Shown here: positions 27,838 through 39,206 of the stretch, in pieces | Layout: every line of letters begins with the position of its first letter | Numbering within the stretch: position 1 is the first letter of the stretch | Source of the DNA: Nemertoderma westbladi | Taxonomy: Eukaryota > Xenacoelomorpha > Nemertodermatida > Nemertodermatidae | Direction of reading: 5' to 3' | NCBI GenBank assembly: GCA_032718475.1 | Contig: JAUCBJ010003678.1 | Span: 1 to 46,352, forward strand | DNA length: 46,352 nt | Translations under genes and position numbers: made by a program | Notes under the pieces: generated by a model | Seen by the model: only the letters and a program-made list of their open reading frames with translations | Database searches by the model: none | What the model was told of the DNA's origin: nothing

Positions 27838-29105
27838 TCCACGAAGCTAAGGAAAATCAACTACTTTCGCTAAGAAAGATTTTCCTTAGCTGAGATGGTC
27901 TATTCATAGTGGGCTATTTTACTTGTATGGAGCAGATTTGGTTTTTTTTGGTCGGGGAAAAAACTAGCCTTTAAAAGTACCCTGAAATTTTCCATGTATA
28001 TACTACTCGACGAGGCGCATCTTTTGGGCCGGGTCTCATATCCAGGAAAAATCTGGTTTCCATGGCAACGGGCTTCAAAAAAAGTCTATGTATTTCAAGT
28101 CAATATTTATAACTCTATTTGTAGGAAAACTATAATAGATATAAACTTGGGGATTCGCAACACAACTATAAGGTCAATAGCAGATCCGATTGAGGCTAAA
28201 TAGAAAATCCAGTTACCTTGGCAACCGGGCTAAACAGATGTTAAAATTTACAAAATGATAATTTGAAGCCTAAGGGCAAGTTGTTATGACTTGGGACCAA
28301 CCCCTACCCCCACTATATAACTTATTCTGCATCCGAATTACATTGTTATATTTTTCAGTTACCATGACAACCGCAGAAAACAGATGTTTTTATACAAAAA
28401 TTATTCATTTGGACATAGAATTCGCGATAAAATTTTACAAAACTGGGTATGTGTTATCTGGACCACTAGTTGGAACTTTTAGTGAAACTCAAATCATTCC
28501 AGAAATATCTTGTTACCATGGTAACTGAAGTTTATTAAAGTCTATATCATTCAAGTCTAAATTCAATACACTATTTGTAGCAAAACTGTAATATATATAA
28601 ACTTGGGGTTTTGCAACTAATATATAAGGTCCATATCCAAGCCGTTCGAGGTTAATTAGAAAATCCAGTTACCATAGCAACAAGACTAAACAAATGTTAA
28701 AATTTATAAAATGATTATTTGAAGCACAAGTTAATAGTATTATGACTTGGGACCAAGACCTACCCCCATTATATGACTTATTCTGCATCCGAATTACATT
28801 GTTCTATTTTTCAGTTTCCATGACAACCACTGCAAACAGATGCATTTTGATAGAAAATCGGTAATTTGGACATAAACTACAATATTTTCTGAAACTTGGT
28901 ATGTGTTATCTGAACCACAATCTGGACTGAATCTTTTTTCAAAGGTAAAACCAACAGTTCCAGAGAATTCTAGTTTCCATAGGAATATAAGTTATTTATT
29001 GGCAAATGCTAGTAAACTAGGCTAAGCAACAAACCATAATTGTGGCCCTTTGTTTAATTTTCCTTAGCTTCGTGGTTGCATTTCCTTCAGGAAATGCCTT
29101 TCTAG
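27838..29105 (+). mobile_element. Helitron-like element copy 3 (1268 bp)
   Basis: Its 3' end is CTAG. The 3' hairpin loop differs by one base (TC instead of TT) while the stem is kept. A|T flanks. It is the last of the three copies in the hAT MITE. Confidence 0.88.
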
Positions 29106-29224
29106 TACATTATTAAAAAAACTCCGGCTCCGGTGATTTTTCTAACTCGCTCCGGTTCGGAGCCGGATGTAAGAAACTCCGGCCGGAGCCGGAGCCGGAA
29201 CTCCGATCGAGCCCTACTGGTAAT

Positions 29225-29394
29225 CAGTAATAGTGGTTGATATGTTTTTACACAATGTAACATCCATAGTGCATAGGCCTATATGCTTTCGTAAAAATGG
29301 GCAAAGTAACCCCATTTTACGGTAGGGCCTACCCAAAAAGACAAATTTTTTTTTCCATAAACAATGTACCGGTACCGGTAGGCCTATGTACCGG
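29225..29394. other. Spacer between the hAT MITE and copy A
   Basis: It contains CTACCCAAAAAGACAAA, a T-run and CATAAACAATGTAC (about 29329-29369). The same order recurs at about 46122-46161 on the far side of the cluster. TAGGCCTA is at 29274 and 29379. Confidence 0.6.
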
Positions 29395-29872
29395 TCCACG
29401 AAGCTAAGGAAAATCAACTACTTTCGCTAAGAAAGATTTTCCTTAGCTGAGATGGTCTATTCATAGTGGGCTATTTTACTTGTATGGAGCAGATTTGGTT
29501 TTTTTTGGTCGGGGAAAAAACTAGCCTTTAAAAGTACCCTGAAATTTTGCATGTATGTACTACTCAACGAGACGCATCTTCTGGGCCGGGTCTCATATCC
29601 AGGAAAAATCTGGTTTCCATGGCAACGGACTTCAAAAAAAGTCTATGTATTTCAAGTCAATATTTATAACTCTATTTGTAGGAAAACTATAATAGATATA
29701 AACTTGGGGTTTCGCAACACAACTATAAGGTCCATAGCAGATCCGATTGAGGCTAAATAGAAAATCCAGTTACCTAGGCAACCGGGATAAACAGATGTTA
29801 AAATTTATAAAATGTTAATTTGAGGCCTAAGGGCAAGGTGTTATGACTTGGGACCAACCCCTACCCCCACTA

Positions 29873-30598
29873 TCCACGAAGCTAAGGAAAATCAACTACT
29901 TTCGCTAAGAAAGATTTTCCTTAGCTGAGATGGTCTATTCATAGTGGGCTATTTTACTTGTGTGAGGCAGATTTGGTTTTTTTTGATAGGTGAAAAAACT
30001 AGCCTTTAAAAGTACCCTGAAATTTTGCATGTATATACTACTCGTCGAGGCGCATCTTTTGGGCTGGGTCTCATATCCAGGAAAAATCTGGTTTCCATGG
30101 CAACGGACTTAGAAAAAAGTCTATGTATTTCAAGTCAATATTTATAACTCTATTTGTAGGAAAACTATAATAGATATAAACTTGGGGTTTCTCAACTCAA
30201 CTATAAGGTCCATAGCAGAGCCGATTGAGGTTAAATAGAAAATCCAGTTACCTTGGCAACCGGGCTAGACAGATGTTAAAATTTATAAAATGTTAATTTG
30301 AAGCCTAAGGTTAAGGTGTTATGACTTGGGACCAACCCCTACCCCCACTATATAACTTATTCTGCATCCGAATTACATTGTTCTATTTTTCAGTTACCAT
30401 GACAACCGCTGAAAACAGATGTTTTTATTCAAAACTTATTCATTTGGACATAGACTTCACGATAAAATTTTACAAAACTGGGTATGTGTTATCTGGACCA
30501 CGAGTTGGAACTTTTAGTGAAACTTAAATTATTCCAGAAATTTAGTTACCATGGTAACTGTAGTTTATTAAACTCTATATCATTCAAATCTATATTGA
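29873..30598 (+). mobile_element. Helitron-like element copy B, 5' part only (726 bp)
   Basis: It has a normal 5' end and X-boxes 1 to 4, then stops at CTATATTGA where copy C begins. Its 3' part does not reappear after copy C; copy A's sequence does. Recombination between the 3' halves of B and C explains this most simply. Confidence 0.8.
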
Positions 30599-30670
30599 TC
30601 CACGAAGCTAAGGAAAATCAACTACTTTCGCTAAGAAAGATTTTCCTTAGCTGAGATGGTCTATTCATAG
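30599..30670 (+). repeat. 5' terminal structure of the Helitron-like family (copy C shown)
   Basis: After TC comes the 19-mer that pairs with the 3' subterminal copy. The arms CTAAGGAAAATC and GATTTTCCTTAG also form a 12-bp inverted repeat within the first 55 bases, with a smaller CTTTC/GAAAG hairpin in the loop. The 5' end can thus fold on itself or pair with the 3' end. All sixteen copies keep this. Confidence 0.8.
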
Positions 30671-30816
30671 TGGGCTATTTTACTTGTGTGAGGCAGATTT
30701 GGTTTTTTTTGATAGGTGAAAAAACTAGCCTTTAAAAGTACCCTGAAATTTTGCATGTATATACTACTCGTCGAGGCGCATCTTTTGGGCTGGGTCTCAT
30801 ATCCAGGAAAAATCTG

Positions 30817-31733
30817 GTTTCCATGGCAACGGACTTAGAAAAAAGTCTATGTATTTCAAGTCAATATTTAAAACTCTATTTGTAGGAAAACTATAATAGA
30901 TATAAACTTGGGGTTTCTCAACACAACTATAAGGTCCATAGCAGAGCCGATTGAGGTTAAATAGAAAATCCAGTTACCTTGGCAACCGGGCTAGACAGAT
31001 GTTAAAATTTATAAAATGTTAATTTGAAGCCTAAGGTTAAGGTGTTATGACTTGGGACCAACCCCTACCCCCACTATATAACTTATTCTGCATCCGAATT
31101 ACATTGTTCTATTTTTCAGTTACCATGACAACCGCTGAAAACAGATGTTTTTATTCAAAACTTATTCATTTGGACATAGACTTCACGATAAAATTTTACA
31201 AAACTGGGTATGTGTTATCTGGACCACGAGTTGGAACTTTTAGTGAAACTTAAATTATTCCAGAAATTTAGTTACCATGGTAACTGTAGTTTATTAAACT
31301 CTATATCATTCAAATCTATATTGATAACTCTATTTGTAGCAAAACTGTAATATATATAAACTTGGGGTTTTGCAACTCATCTATAAGATCCATATCCAAG
31401 CCGTTTGAGGTTAATTAGAAAATACAGTTACCATAGCAACAAGTCTAAACAGATGTTAAAATTTATAAAATGATAATTTGAAGCACAAGTTAATAGTATT
31501 ATGACTTGGGACTAACCCCTACCCCCACAATATGACTTATTCTGCATCCGAATTACATTGTTCTATTTTTCAGTTTCCATGACAACCACTGCAAACAGAT
31601 GCAATTTGATAGAAAATCGGTAATCTGGACATAAACTACAATATTTTCTGAAACTCAGTATATGTGTTATCTGAACCACAATCTGTACTGAATTTTTTTT
31701 CAAAGGTTAAAGCAACAGTTCCAGAGAACTCTA
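30817..31733 (+). repeat. Duplicated ~454-bp block inside the Helitron-like element (copy C shown)
   Basis: X-boxes 1-3 and 4-6 are exactly 454 bp apart pairwise. The sequence between them is clearly related (AACTCTATTTGTAG, ATATAAACTTGGGG, AACAGATGTTAAAATTTATA, ACCCCCAC, CATCCGAATTACATTG). Within each block three weaker units of about 150 bp can be seen, centred on the X-boxes. Confidence 0.8.
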
Positions 31734-31747
31734 GTTTCCATGGGAAT
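30817..31747 (+). promoter_or_regulatory. Seven X-box-like (RFX-type) sites in copy C
   Basis: GTTTCCATGGCAAC 30817, GTTACCTTGGCAAC 30973, GTTACCATGACAAC 31119, GTTACCATGGTAAC 31271, GTTACCATAGCAAC 31427, GTTTCCATGACAAC 31573 and GTTTCCATGGGAAT 31734. The first six match the 14-mer RYYNYYWTRRNRAC used for RFX/DAF-19 sites; the seventh misses the last base. Spacings are 156, 146, 152, 156, 146 and 161 bp. The fourth is a perfect palindrome. The other copies carry the same seven positions, some with single changes. Binding by RFX proteins, which control ciliary genes, is inference; the motif might instead be a site for a transposition protein. Confidence 0.72.
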
Positions 31748-31965
31748 AGAAGTTAATTATTGACAATTGCTACTAAGCGAGGCTAAGCAACGAACCAAAG
31801 TGTGGCCGTTTGTTTAATTTTCCTTAGCTTCGTGGTTGCATTTCCTTTAGGAAATGCCTTTCTCGTATAACTTATTCTGCATCCGAATTACATTGTTCTA
31901 TTTTTCAGTTACCATGACAACCGCTGAAAACAGATGTTTTTATTCAAAACTTATTCATTTGGACA

Positions 31966-33291
31966 TCCACGAAGCTAAGGAAAATCAACTACTTTCGCTA
32001 AGAAAGATTTTCCTTAGCTGAGATGGTGTATTCATAGTGGGCTATTTTACTTGTGTGAGGCAGATTTGGTTTTTTTTGATAGGTGAAAAAACTAGCCTTT
32101 AAAAGTACCCTGAAATTTTGCATGTATATACTACTCGACGAGGCGCATCTTTTGGGCCGGGTCTCATATCCAGGAAAAATCTGGTTTCCATGGCAACGGA
32201 CATCAAAAAAAGTCTATGTATTTCAAGTCAATATTTATAACTCTATTTGTAGGAAAACTATAATAGATATAAACTTGGGGTTTCTCAACTCAACTGTAAG
32301 GTCCGCAGCAGAGCTGATTGAGGTTCAATAGAAAATCCAGTTGCCTTGGCAACCGGGCTAGACAGATGTTAAAATTTATAAAATGTTAATTTGAAGCCTA
32401 AGGGCAAGGTGTTATGACTTGGGACCAACCCCTACCCCCACTATATAACTTATTCTGCATCCGAATTACATTGTTCTATTTTTCAGTTACCATGACAACC
32501 GCTGAAAACATATGTTTTTATTCAAAACTTATTCATTTGGACATAGACTTCACGATAAAATTTTACAAAACTGGGTATGTGTTATCTGGACCACGAGTTG
32601 GAACTTTTAGTGAAACTTAAATTATTCCAGAAATTTAGTTACCATGGTAACTGTAGTTTATTAAACTCTATATCATTCAAATCTATATTGAAATTTAGTT
32701 ACCATGGTGACTGTAGTTTATTAAACTCTATATCATTCAAGTCTATATTGATAACTCTATTTGTAGCAAAACTGTAATATATATAAACTTGGGGTTTTGC
32801 AACTCATCTATAAGATCCATATCCAAGCCATTTGAGGTTAATTAGAAAATACAGTTAACATAGCAACAAGTCTAAACAGATGTTAAAATTTATAAAATGA
32901 TAATTTGAAGCACAAGTTAATACTATTATGACTTGGGACTAACCCCTACCCCCACTATATGACTTATTCTGCATCCGAATTACATTGTTCTATTTTTCAG
33001 TTTCTATGACAACCACTGCAAACAGATGCATTTTGATAGAAAATCGGTAATTTGGACATAAACTACAATATTTTCTGAAACTCAGTATATGTGTTATCTG
33101 AACCACAATCTGTACTAAATTTTTTTCCAAAGGTTAAAGCAACAGTTCCAGAGAACTCTAGTTTCCATGGGAATAGAAGTTAATTATTGTCAAATGCTAC
33201 TAAACTAGGCTAAGCAACAAACTAATTGTGGCGGTTTGTTTAATTTTCCTTAGCTTCGTGGTTGCATTTCCTTTAGGAAATGCCTTTCTAG
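31966..33291 (+). mobile_element. Helitron-like element copy D (1326 bp)
   Basis: It is nested in copy A and ends CTAG. It is about 60 bp longer because of a tandem duplication (32631-32690 and 32691-32750) that doubles the fourth X-box; the second has GGTGAC in place of GGTAAC. Confidence 0.88.
32631..32750. repeat. 60-bp tandem duplication in copy D
   Basis: Two 60-bp units beginning AAATTTAGTTACCATGGT. They differ at only a couple of bases. Confidence 0.9.
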
Positions 33292-33980
33292 TAGACTTCA
33301 CGATAAAATTTTACAAAACTGGGTATGTGTTATCTGGACCACTAGTTGGAACTTTTAGTGAAACTTAAATTATTCCAGAAATTTAGTTACCATGGTAACT
33401 GTAGTTTATTAAACTCTATATCATTCAAATCTATATTATAACTCTATTTGTAGCAAAACTGTAATATATATAAACTTGGGGTTTTGCAACTCATCTATAA
33501 GATCCATATCCAAGCCGTTTGAGGTTAATTAGAAAATACAGTTACCATAGCAACAAGTCTAAACAGATGTTAAAATTTATAAAATGATAATCTGAAGCAC
33601 AAGTTAATAGTATTATGACTTGGGACTAACCCCTACCCCCACTATATGACTTATTCTGCATCCGAATTACATTGTTCTATTTTTCAGTTTCCATGACAAC
33701 CACTGCAAACAGATGCATTTTGATAGAAAATCGGTAATTTGGACCTAAACTACAATATTTTCTGAAACTCGGAAAGTGTTATCTGAACCACAATCTGGAC
33801 TAAATCTTTTTTAACAGGTAAAACCAACAGTTCCAGAGAATTCTAGTTTCCATGGGAATAGAAGTTATTTATTGGCAAATGCTACTAAACTAGGCTAAGC
33901 AACAAACCAAATTGTGGCCCTTTGTTTAATTTTCCTTAGCTTCGTGGTTGCATTTCCTTTAGGAAATGCCTTTCTCGTAA

Positions 33981-35256
33981 TCCACGAAGCTAAGGAAAAT
34001 CAACTACTTTCGCTAAGAAAGATTTTCCTTAGCTGAGATGGTCTATTCATAGTGGGCTATTTTACTTGTGTGAGGCAGATTTGGGGTTTTTTGATAGGCG
34101 AAAAAACTAGCCTTTAAAAGTACCCTGAAATTTTGCATGTATATACTACTCGACGAGGCGCATCTTTTGGGCCGGGTCTCATATCCAGGAAAAATCTGGT
34201 TTCCATGGCAACGGACTTCAAAAAAAGTCTATGTATTTCAAGTCAATATTTATAACTCTATTTGTAGGAAAACTATAATAGATATAAACTTGGGGTTTCG
34301 CAACACAACTATAAGGTCCATAGCAGAACCGATTGAGGCTAAATAGAAAATCCAGTTACCTTGGCAACCGGGATAAACAGATGTTAAAATTTATAAAATG
34401 TTAATTTGAAGCCTAAGGGCAAGGTGTTATGACTTGGGACCAACCCCTACCCCCACTATATAACTTATTCTGCATCCGAATTACATTGTTCTATTTTTCA
34501 GTTACCATGACAACAGCCGAAAACATATGTTTTTATACAAAAATTATTCATTTGGACATAGACTTCGCGATAAAATTTTACAAAACTGGGTATGTGTTAT
34601 CTGCACCACTAGTTGGAACTTTTAGTGAAACTTAAATCATTCCAGAAATTTAGTTACCATGGTAACTGTAGTTTATTAAACTCTATATCATTCAAGTCTA
34701 TATTGATAACTCTATTTCTAGCAAAACTGTAATATATATAAACTTGGGGTTTTGTAACTCATCTATAATTTCCATATCCATCCAAGCCGTTTGAGGTTAA
34801 TTAGAAAGTACAGTTACCATAGCAACAAGACTAAACAGATGTTACTATTTATAAAATGATAATTTGAAGCACAAGTTAATAGTATTATGACTTGGGACCA
34901 AGACCTACCCCCACTATATGACTTATTCTGCATCCGAATTACATTATTATATTTTTCAGTTTCCATGACAACCACTGCAAACAGATGCATTTTGATAGAA
35001 AATCGGTAATTTGGACATAAACTACAATATTTTCTGAAACTCGGTATATGTGTTATAATCTGAACCACAATCTGGACTGAATCTTTTTTCAAAGGTAAAA
35101 CCCACAGTTCCAGAGAACTCTAGTTTCCATGGGAATAGACGTAAATTATTGGCAATTGCTACTAAACTAGGCTATAAGCAACGAACCAAAGTGTGGCCGT
35201 TTGTTTAATTTTCCTTAGCTTCGTGGTTGCATTTCCTTTAGGAAATGCCTTTCTCG
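33981..35256 (+). mobile_element. Helitron-like element copy E (1276 bp)
   Basis: It starts three bases after the end of copy A. Ends TC and CTCG, A|T flanks. Small internal duplications include CCATATCCATCC. Confidence 0.88.
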
Positions 35257-35269
35257 TAAAATAATAGAA

Positions 35270-36536
35270 TCCACGAAGCTAAGGAAAATCAACTACTTTC
35301 GCTAAGAAAGATTTTCCTTAGCTGAGATGGTCTATTCATAGTGGGCTATTTTACTTGTGTGAGGCAGATTTGGTTTTTTTTGATAGGTGAAAAAACTAGC
35401 CTTTAAAAGTACCCTGAAATTTTGCATGTATATACTACTCGTCGAGGCGCATCTTTTGGGCTGGGTCTCATATCCAGGAAAAATCTGGTTTCCATGGCAA
35501 CGGACTTAGAAAAAAGTCTATGTATTTCAAGTCAATATTTAAAACTCTATTTGTAGGAAAACTATAATAGATATAAACTTGGGGTTTCTCAACACAACTA
35601 TAAGGTCCATAGCAGAGCCGATTGAGGTTAAATAGAAAATCCAGTTACCTTGGCAACCGGGCTAGACAGATGTTAAAATTTATAAAATGTTAATTTGAAG
35701 CCTAAGGTTAAGGTGTTATGACTTGGGACCAACCCCTACCCCCACTATATAACTTATTCTGCATCCGAATTACATTGTTCTATTTTTCAGTTACCATGAC
35801 AACCGCTGAAAACAGATGTTTTTATTCAAAACTTATTCATTTGGACATAGACTTCACGATAAAATTTTACAAAACTGGGTATGTGTTATCTGGACCACGA
35901 GTTGGAACTTTTAGTGAAACTTAAATTATTCCAGAAATTTAGTTACCATGGTAACTGTAGTTTATTAAACTCTATATCATTCAAATCTATATTGATAACT
36001 CTATTTGTAGCAAAACTGTAATATATATAAACTTGGGGTTTTGCAACTCATCTATAAGATCCATATCCAAGCCGTTTGAGGTTAATTAGAAAATACAGTT
36101 ACCATAGCAACAAGTCTAAACAGATGTTAAAATTTATAAAATGATAATTTGAAGCACAAGTTAATAGTATTATGACTTGGGACTAACCCCTACCCCCACA
36201 ATATGACTTATTCTGCATCCGAATTACATTGTTCTATTTTTCAGTTTCCATGACAACCACTGCAAACAGATGCAATTTGATAGAAAATCGGTAATCTGGA
36301 CATAAACTACAATATTTTCTGAAACTCAGTATATGTGTTATCTGAACCACAATCTGTACTGAATTTTTTTTCAAAGGTTAAAGCAACAGTTCCAGAGAAC
36401 TCTAGTTTCCATGGGAATAGAAGTTAATTATTGACAATTGCTACTAAGCGAGGCTAAGCAACGAACCAAAGTGTGGCCGTTTGTTTAATTTTCCTTAGCT
36501 TCGTGGTTGCATTTCCTTTAGGAAATGCCTTTCTCG
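35270..36536 (+). mobile_element. Helitron-like element copy F (1267 bp)
   Basis: It lies 13 bp after copy E and belongs to the near-identical group C/F/G/I. Ends TC and CTCG, A|T flanks. Confidence 0.9.
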
Positions 36537-36552
36537 TATAAGGAGGCTATAA

Positions 36553-37819
36553 TCCACGAAGCTAAGGAAAATCAACTACTTTCGCTAAGAAAGATTTTCC
36601 TTAGCTGAGATGGTCTATTCATAGTGGGCTATTTTACTTGTGTGAGGCAGATTTGGTTTTTTTTGATAGGTGAAAAAACTAGCCTTTAAAAGTACCCTGA
36701 AATTTTGCATGTATATACTACTCGTCGAGGCGCATCTTTTGGGCTGGGTCTCATATCCAGGAAAAATCTGGTTTCCATGGCAACGGACTTAGAAAAAAGT
36801 CTATGTATTTCAAGTCAATATTTAAAACTCTATTTGTAGGAAAACTATAATAGATATAAACTTGGGGTTTCTCAACACAACTATAAGGTCCATAGCAGAG
36901 CCGATTGAGGTTAAATAGAAAATCCAGTTACCTTGGCAACCGGGCTAGACAGATGTTAAAATTTATAAAATGTTAATTTGAAGCCTAAGGTTAAGGTGTT
37001 ATGACTTGGGACCAACCCCTACCCCCACTATATAACTTATTCTGCATCCGAATTACATTGTTCTATTTTTCAGTTACCATGACAACCGCTGAAAACAGAT
37101 GTTTTTATTCAAAACTTATTCATTTGGACATAGACTTCACGATAAAATTTTACAAAACTGGGTATGTGTTATCTGGACCACGAGTTGGAACTTTTAGTGA
37201 AACTTAAATTATTCCAGAAATTTAGTTACCATGGTAACTGTAGTTTATTAAACTCTATATCATTCAAATCTATATTGATAACTCTATTTGTAGCAAAACT
37301 GTAATATATATAAACTTGGGGTTTTGCAACTCATCTATAAGATCCATATCCAAGCCGTTTGAGGTTAATTAGAAAATACAGTTACCATAGCAACAAGTCT
37401 AAACAGATGTTAAAATTTATAAAATGATAATTTGAAGCACAAGTTAATAGTATTATGACTTGGGACTAACCCCTACCCCCACAATATGACTTATTCTGCA
37501 TCCGAATTACATTGTTCTATTTTTCAGTTTCCATGACAACCACTGCAAACAGATGCAATTTGATAGAAAATCGGTAATCTGGACATAAACTACAATATTT
37601 TCTGAAACTCAGTATATGTGTTATCTGAACCACAATCTGTACTGAATTTTTTTTCAAAGGTTAAAGCAACAGTTCCAGAGAACTCTAGTTTCCATGGGAA
37701 TAGAAGTTAATTATTGACAATTGCTACTAAGCGAGGCTAAGCAACGAACCAAAGTGTGGCCGTTTGTTTAATTTTCCTTAGCTTCGTGGTTGCATTTCCT
37801 TTAGGAAATGCCTTTCTCG
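36553..37819 (+). mobile_element. Helitron-like element copy G (1267 bp)
   Basis: It lies 16 bp after copy F and belongs to the near-identical group. Ends TC and CTCG. The right flank begins TACCGGTAGGCCTA. Confidence 0.9.
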
Positions 37820-37942
37820 TACCGGTAGGCCTATCTACTGATCTACCGGTACTGTAAGATTTAGGTTAACTGTAAGAAGAGTTTCACTTTTCAGTTTTCA
37901 CTTTTTTTAGCAGCATCGCTCAGTCTGTCAGTAGCTGCATAG
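37820..37942. other. Spacer between copies G and H
   Basis: 123 bp of unique-looking DNA with TACCGGTAGGCCTA at 37820. No gene is seen. Confidence 0.5.
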
Positions 37943-39206
37943 TCCACGAAGCTAAGGAAAATCAACTACTTTCGCTAAGAAAGATTTTCCTTAGCTGAGA
38001 TGGTCTATTCATAGTGGGCTATTTTACTTGTATGAGGCAGATTTGGTTTTTTTTGGTCGGTGAAAAAACTAGCCTTTAAAAGTACCCTGAAATTTTGCAT
38101 GTATATACTACTCGTCGAGGCGCATCTTTTGGGCCGGGTCTAATATCCAGGAAAAATCTGGTTTCCATGGCAACGGACTTCAAAAAAATCTATGTATTTC
38201 AAGTCAATATTTATAACTCTATTTGTAGGAAAACTATAATAGATATAAACTTGGGGTTTCGCAACACAACTATAAGGTCCATAGCAGATCCGATTGAGGC
38301 TAAATAGAAAATCCAGTTTCCTTGGCAACCGGGATAAACAGATGTTAAAATTTATAAAATGTTAATTTGAGGTCTAAGGGCAAGGTGTTATGACTTGGGA
38401 CCAACCCCTACCCCCACTATATAACTTATTCTGCATCCGAATTACATTGTTCTATTTTTCAGTTACCATGACAACCGCTGAAAACAGATGTTTTTATTCA
38501 AACCTTATTCATTTGGACATAGATTTCACGATAAAATTTTACAAAACTGGGTATGTGTTATCTGGACCACTAGTTGGAACTTTTAGTGAAACTCAAATTA
38601 TTCCAGAAATTTAGTTACCATGGTAACTGAAGTTTATTAAACTCGATATCATTCAAATCTATATTGATAACTCTATTTGTAGCAAAACTGTAATATATAT
38701 AAACTTGGGGTTTTGCAACTCATCTATAAGATCCATATCCAAGCCGTTTGAGGTTAATTAGAAAATACAGTTACCATAGCAACAAGTCTAAACAGATGTT
38801 AAAATTTATAAAATGATAATTTGAAGCACAAGTTAATAGTATTATGACTTGGGACTAACCCCTACCCCCACTATATGACTTATTCTGCATCCGAATTACA
38901 TTGTTCTATTTTTCAGTTTCCATGACAATCACTGCAAACAGATGCATTTTGATAGAAAATCGGTAATTTGGACATAAACTACAATATTTTCTGAAACTCA
39001 GTATGTGTTATCTGAACCACAATCTGTACTGAATTTTTTTTCAAAAGTTAAAGCAACAGTTCCAGAGAACTCTAGTTTCCATGGGAATAGAAGTTAATTA
39101 TTGACAATTGCTACTAAACGAGGCTAAGCAACGAACCAAAGTCTGGCCGTTTGTTTAATTTTCCTTAGCTTCGTGGTTGCATTTCCTTTAGGAAATGCCT
39201 TTCTAG
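37943..39206 (+). mobile_element. Helitron-like element copy H (1264 bp)
   Basis: It has a G|T left flank and a CTAG 3' end. Copy I begins at the very next base. Confidence 0.88.

Larger units (their letters stand above)
24570..29216. mobile_element. Second hAT-type MITE, opened by three Helitron-like insertions
   Basis: The ends TAGGGCTCGATCGGAGTT (left) and, inverted, the same start at the right form terminal inverted repeats. The 8-bp CTGGTAAT flanks both (24562-24569 and 29217-29224). Subtracting the three Helitron-like copies leaves about 842 bp with no transposase. The G+C-rich GCCGGAGCCGGA motifs next to both ends belong to the TIRs. This is a typical hAT MITE that served as a landing site. 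Confidence 0.88.
30599..31865 (+). mobile_element. Helitron-like element copy C (1267 bp)
   Basis: It ends CTCG and looks identical to copies F, G and I wherever I compared them. Landmarks shared by these four are AATATTTAAAACTC, GACCACGAGTTGG, CACAATATGAC and TACTAAGCGAGG. The 3' half may derive from copy B (see B). Confidence 0.88.
29395..33977 (+). mobile_element. Helitron-like element copy A, split by nested copies
   Basis: The host copy is in three parts: 29395-29872, 31866-31965 and 33292-33977 (1264 bp in total). It is interrupted at CCCCACTA|TATAAC by copies B and C, and at TTTGGACA|TAGACTT by copy D. Both joints read through exactly when the inserts are removed. The left flank is G|T and the 3' end is CTCG. 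Confidence 0.85.
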
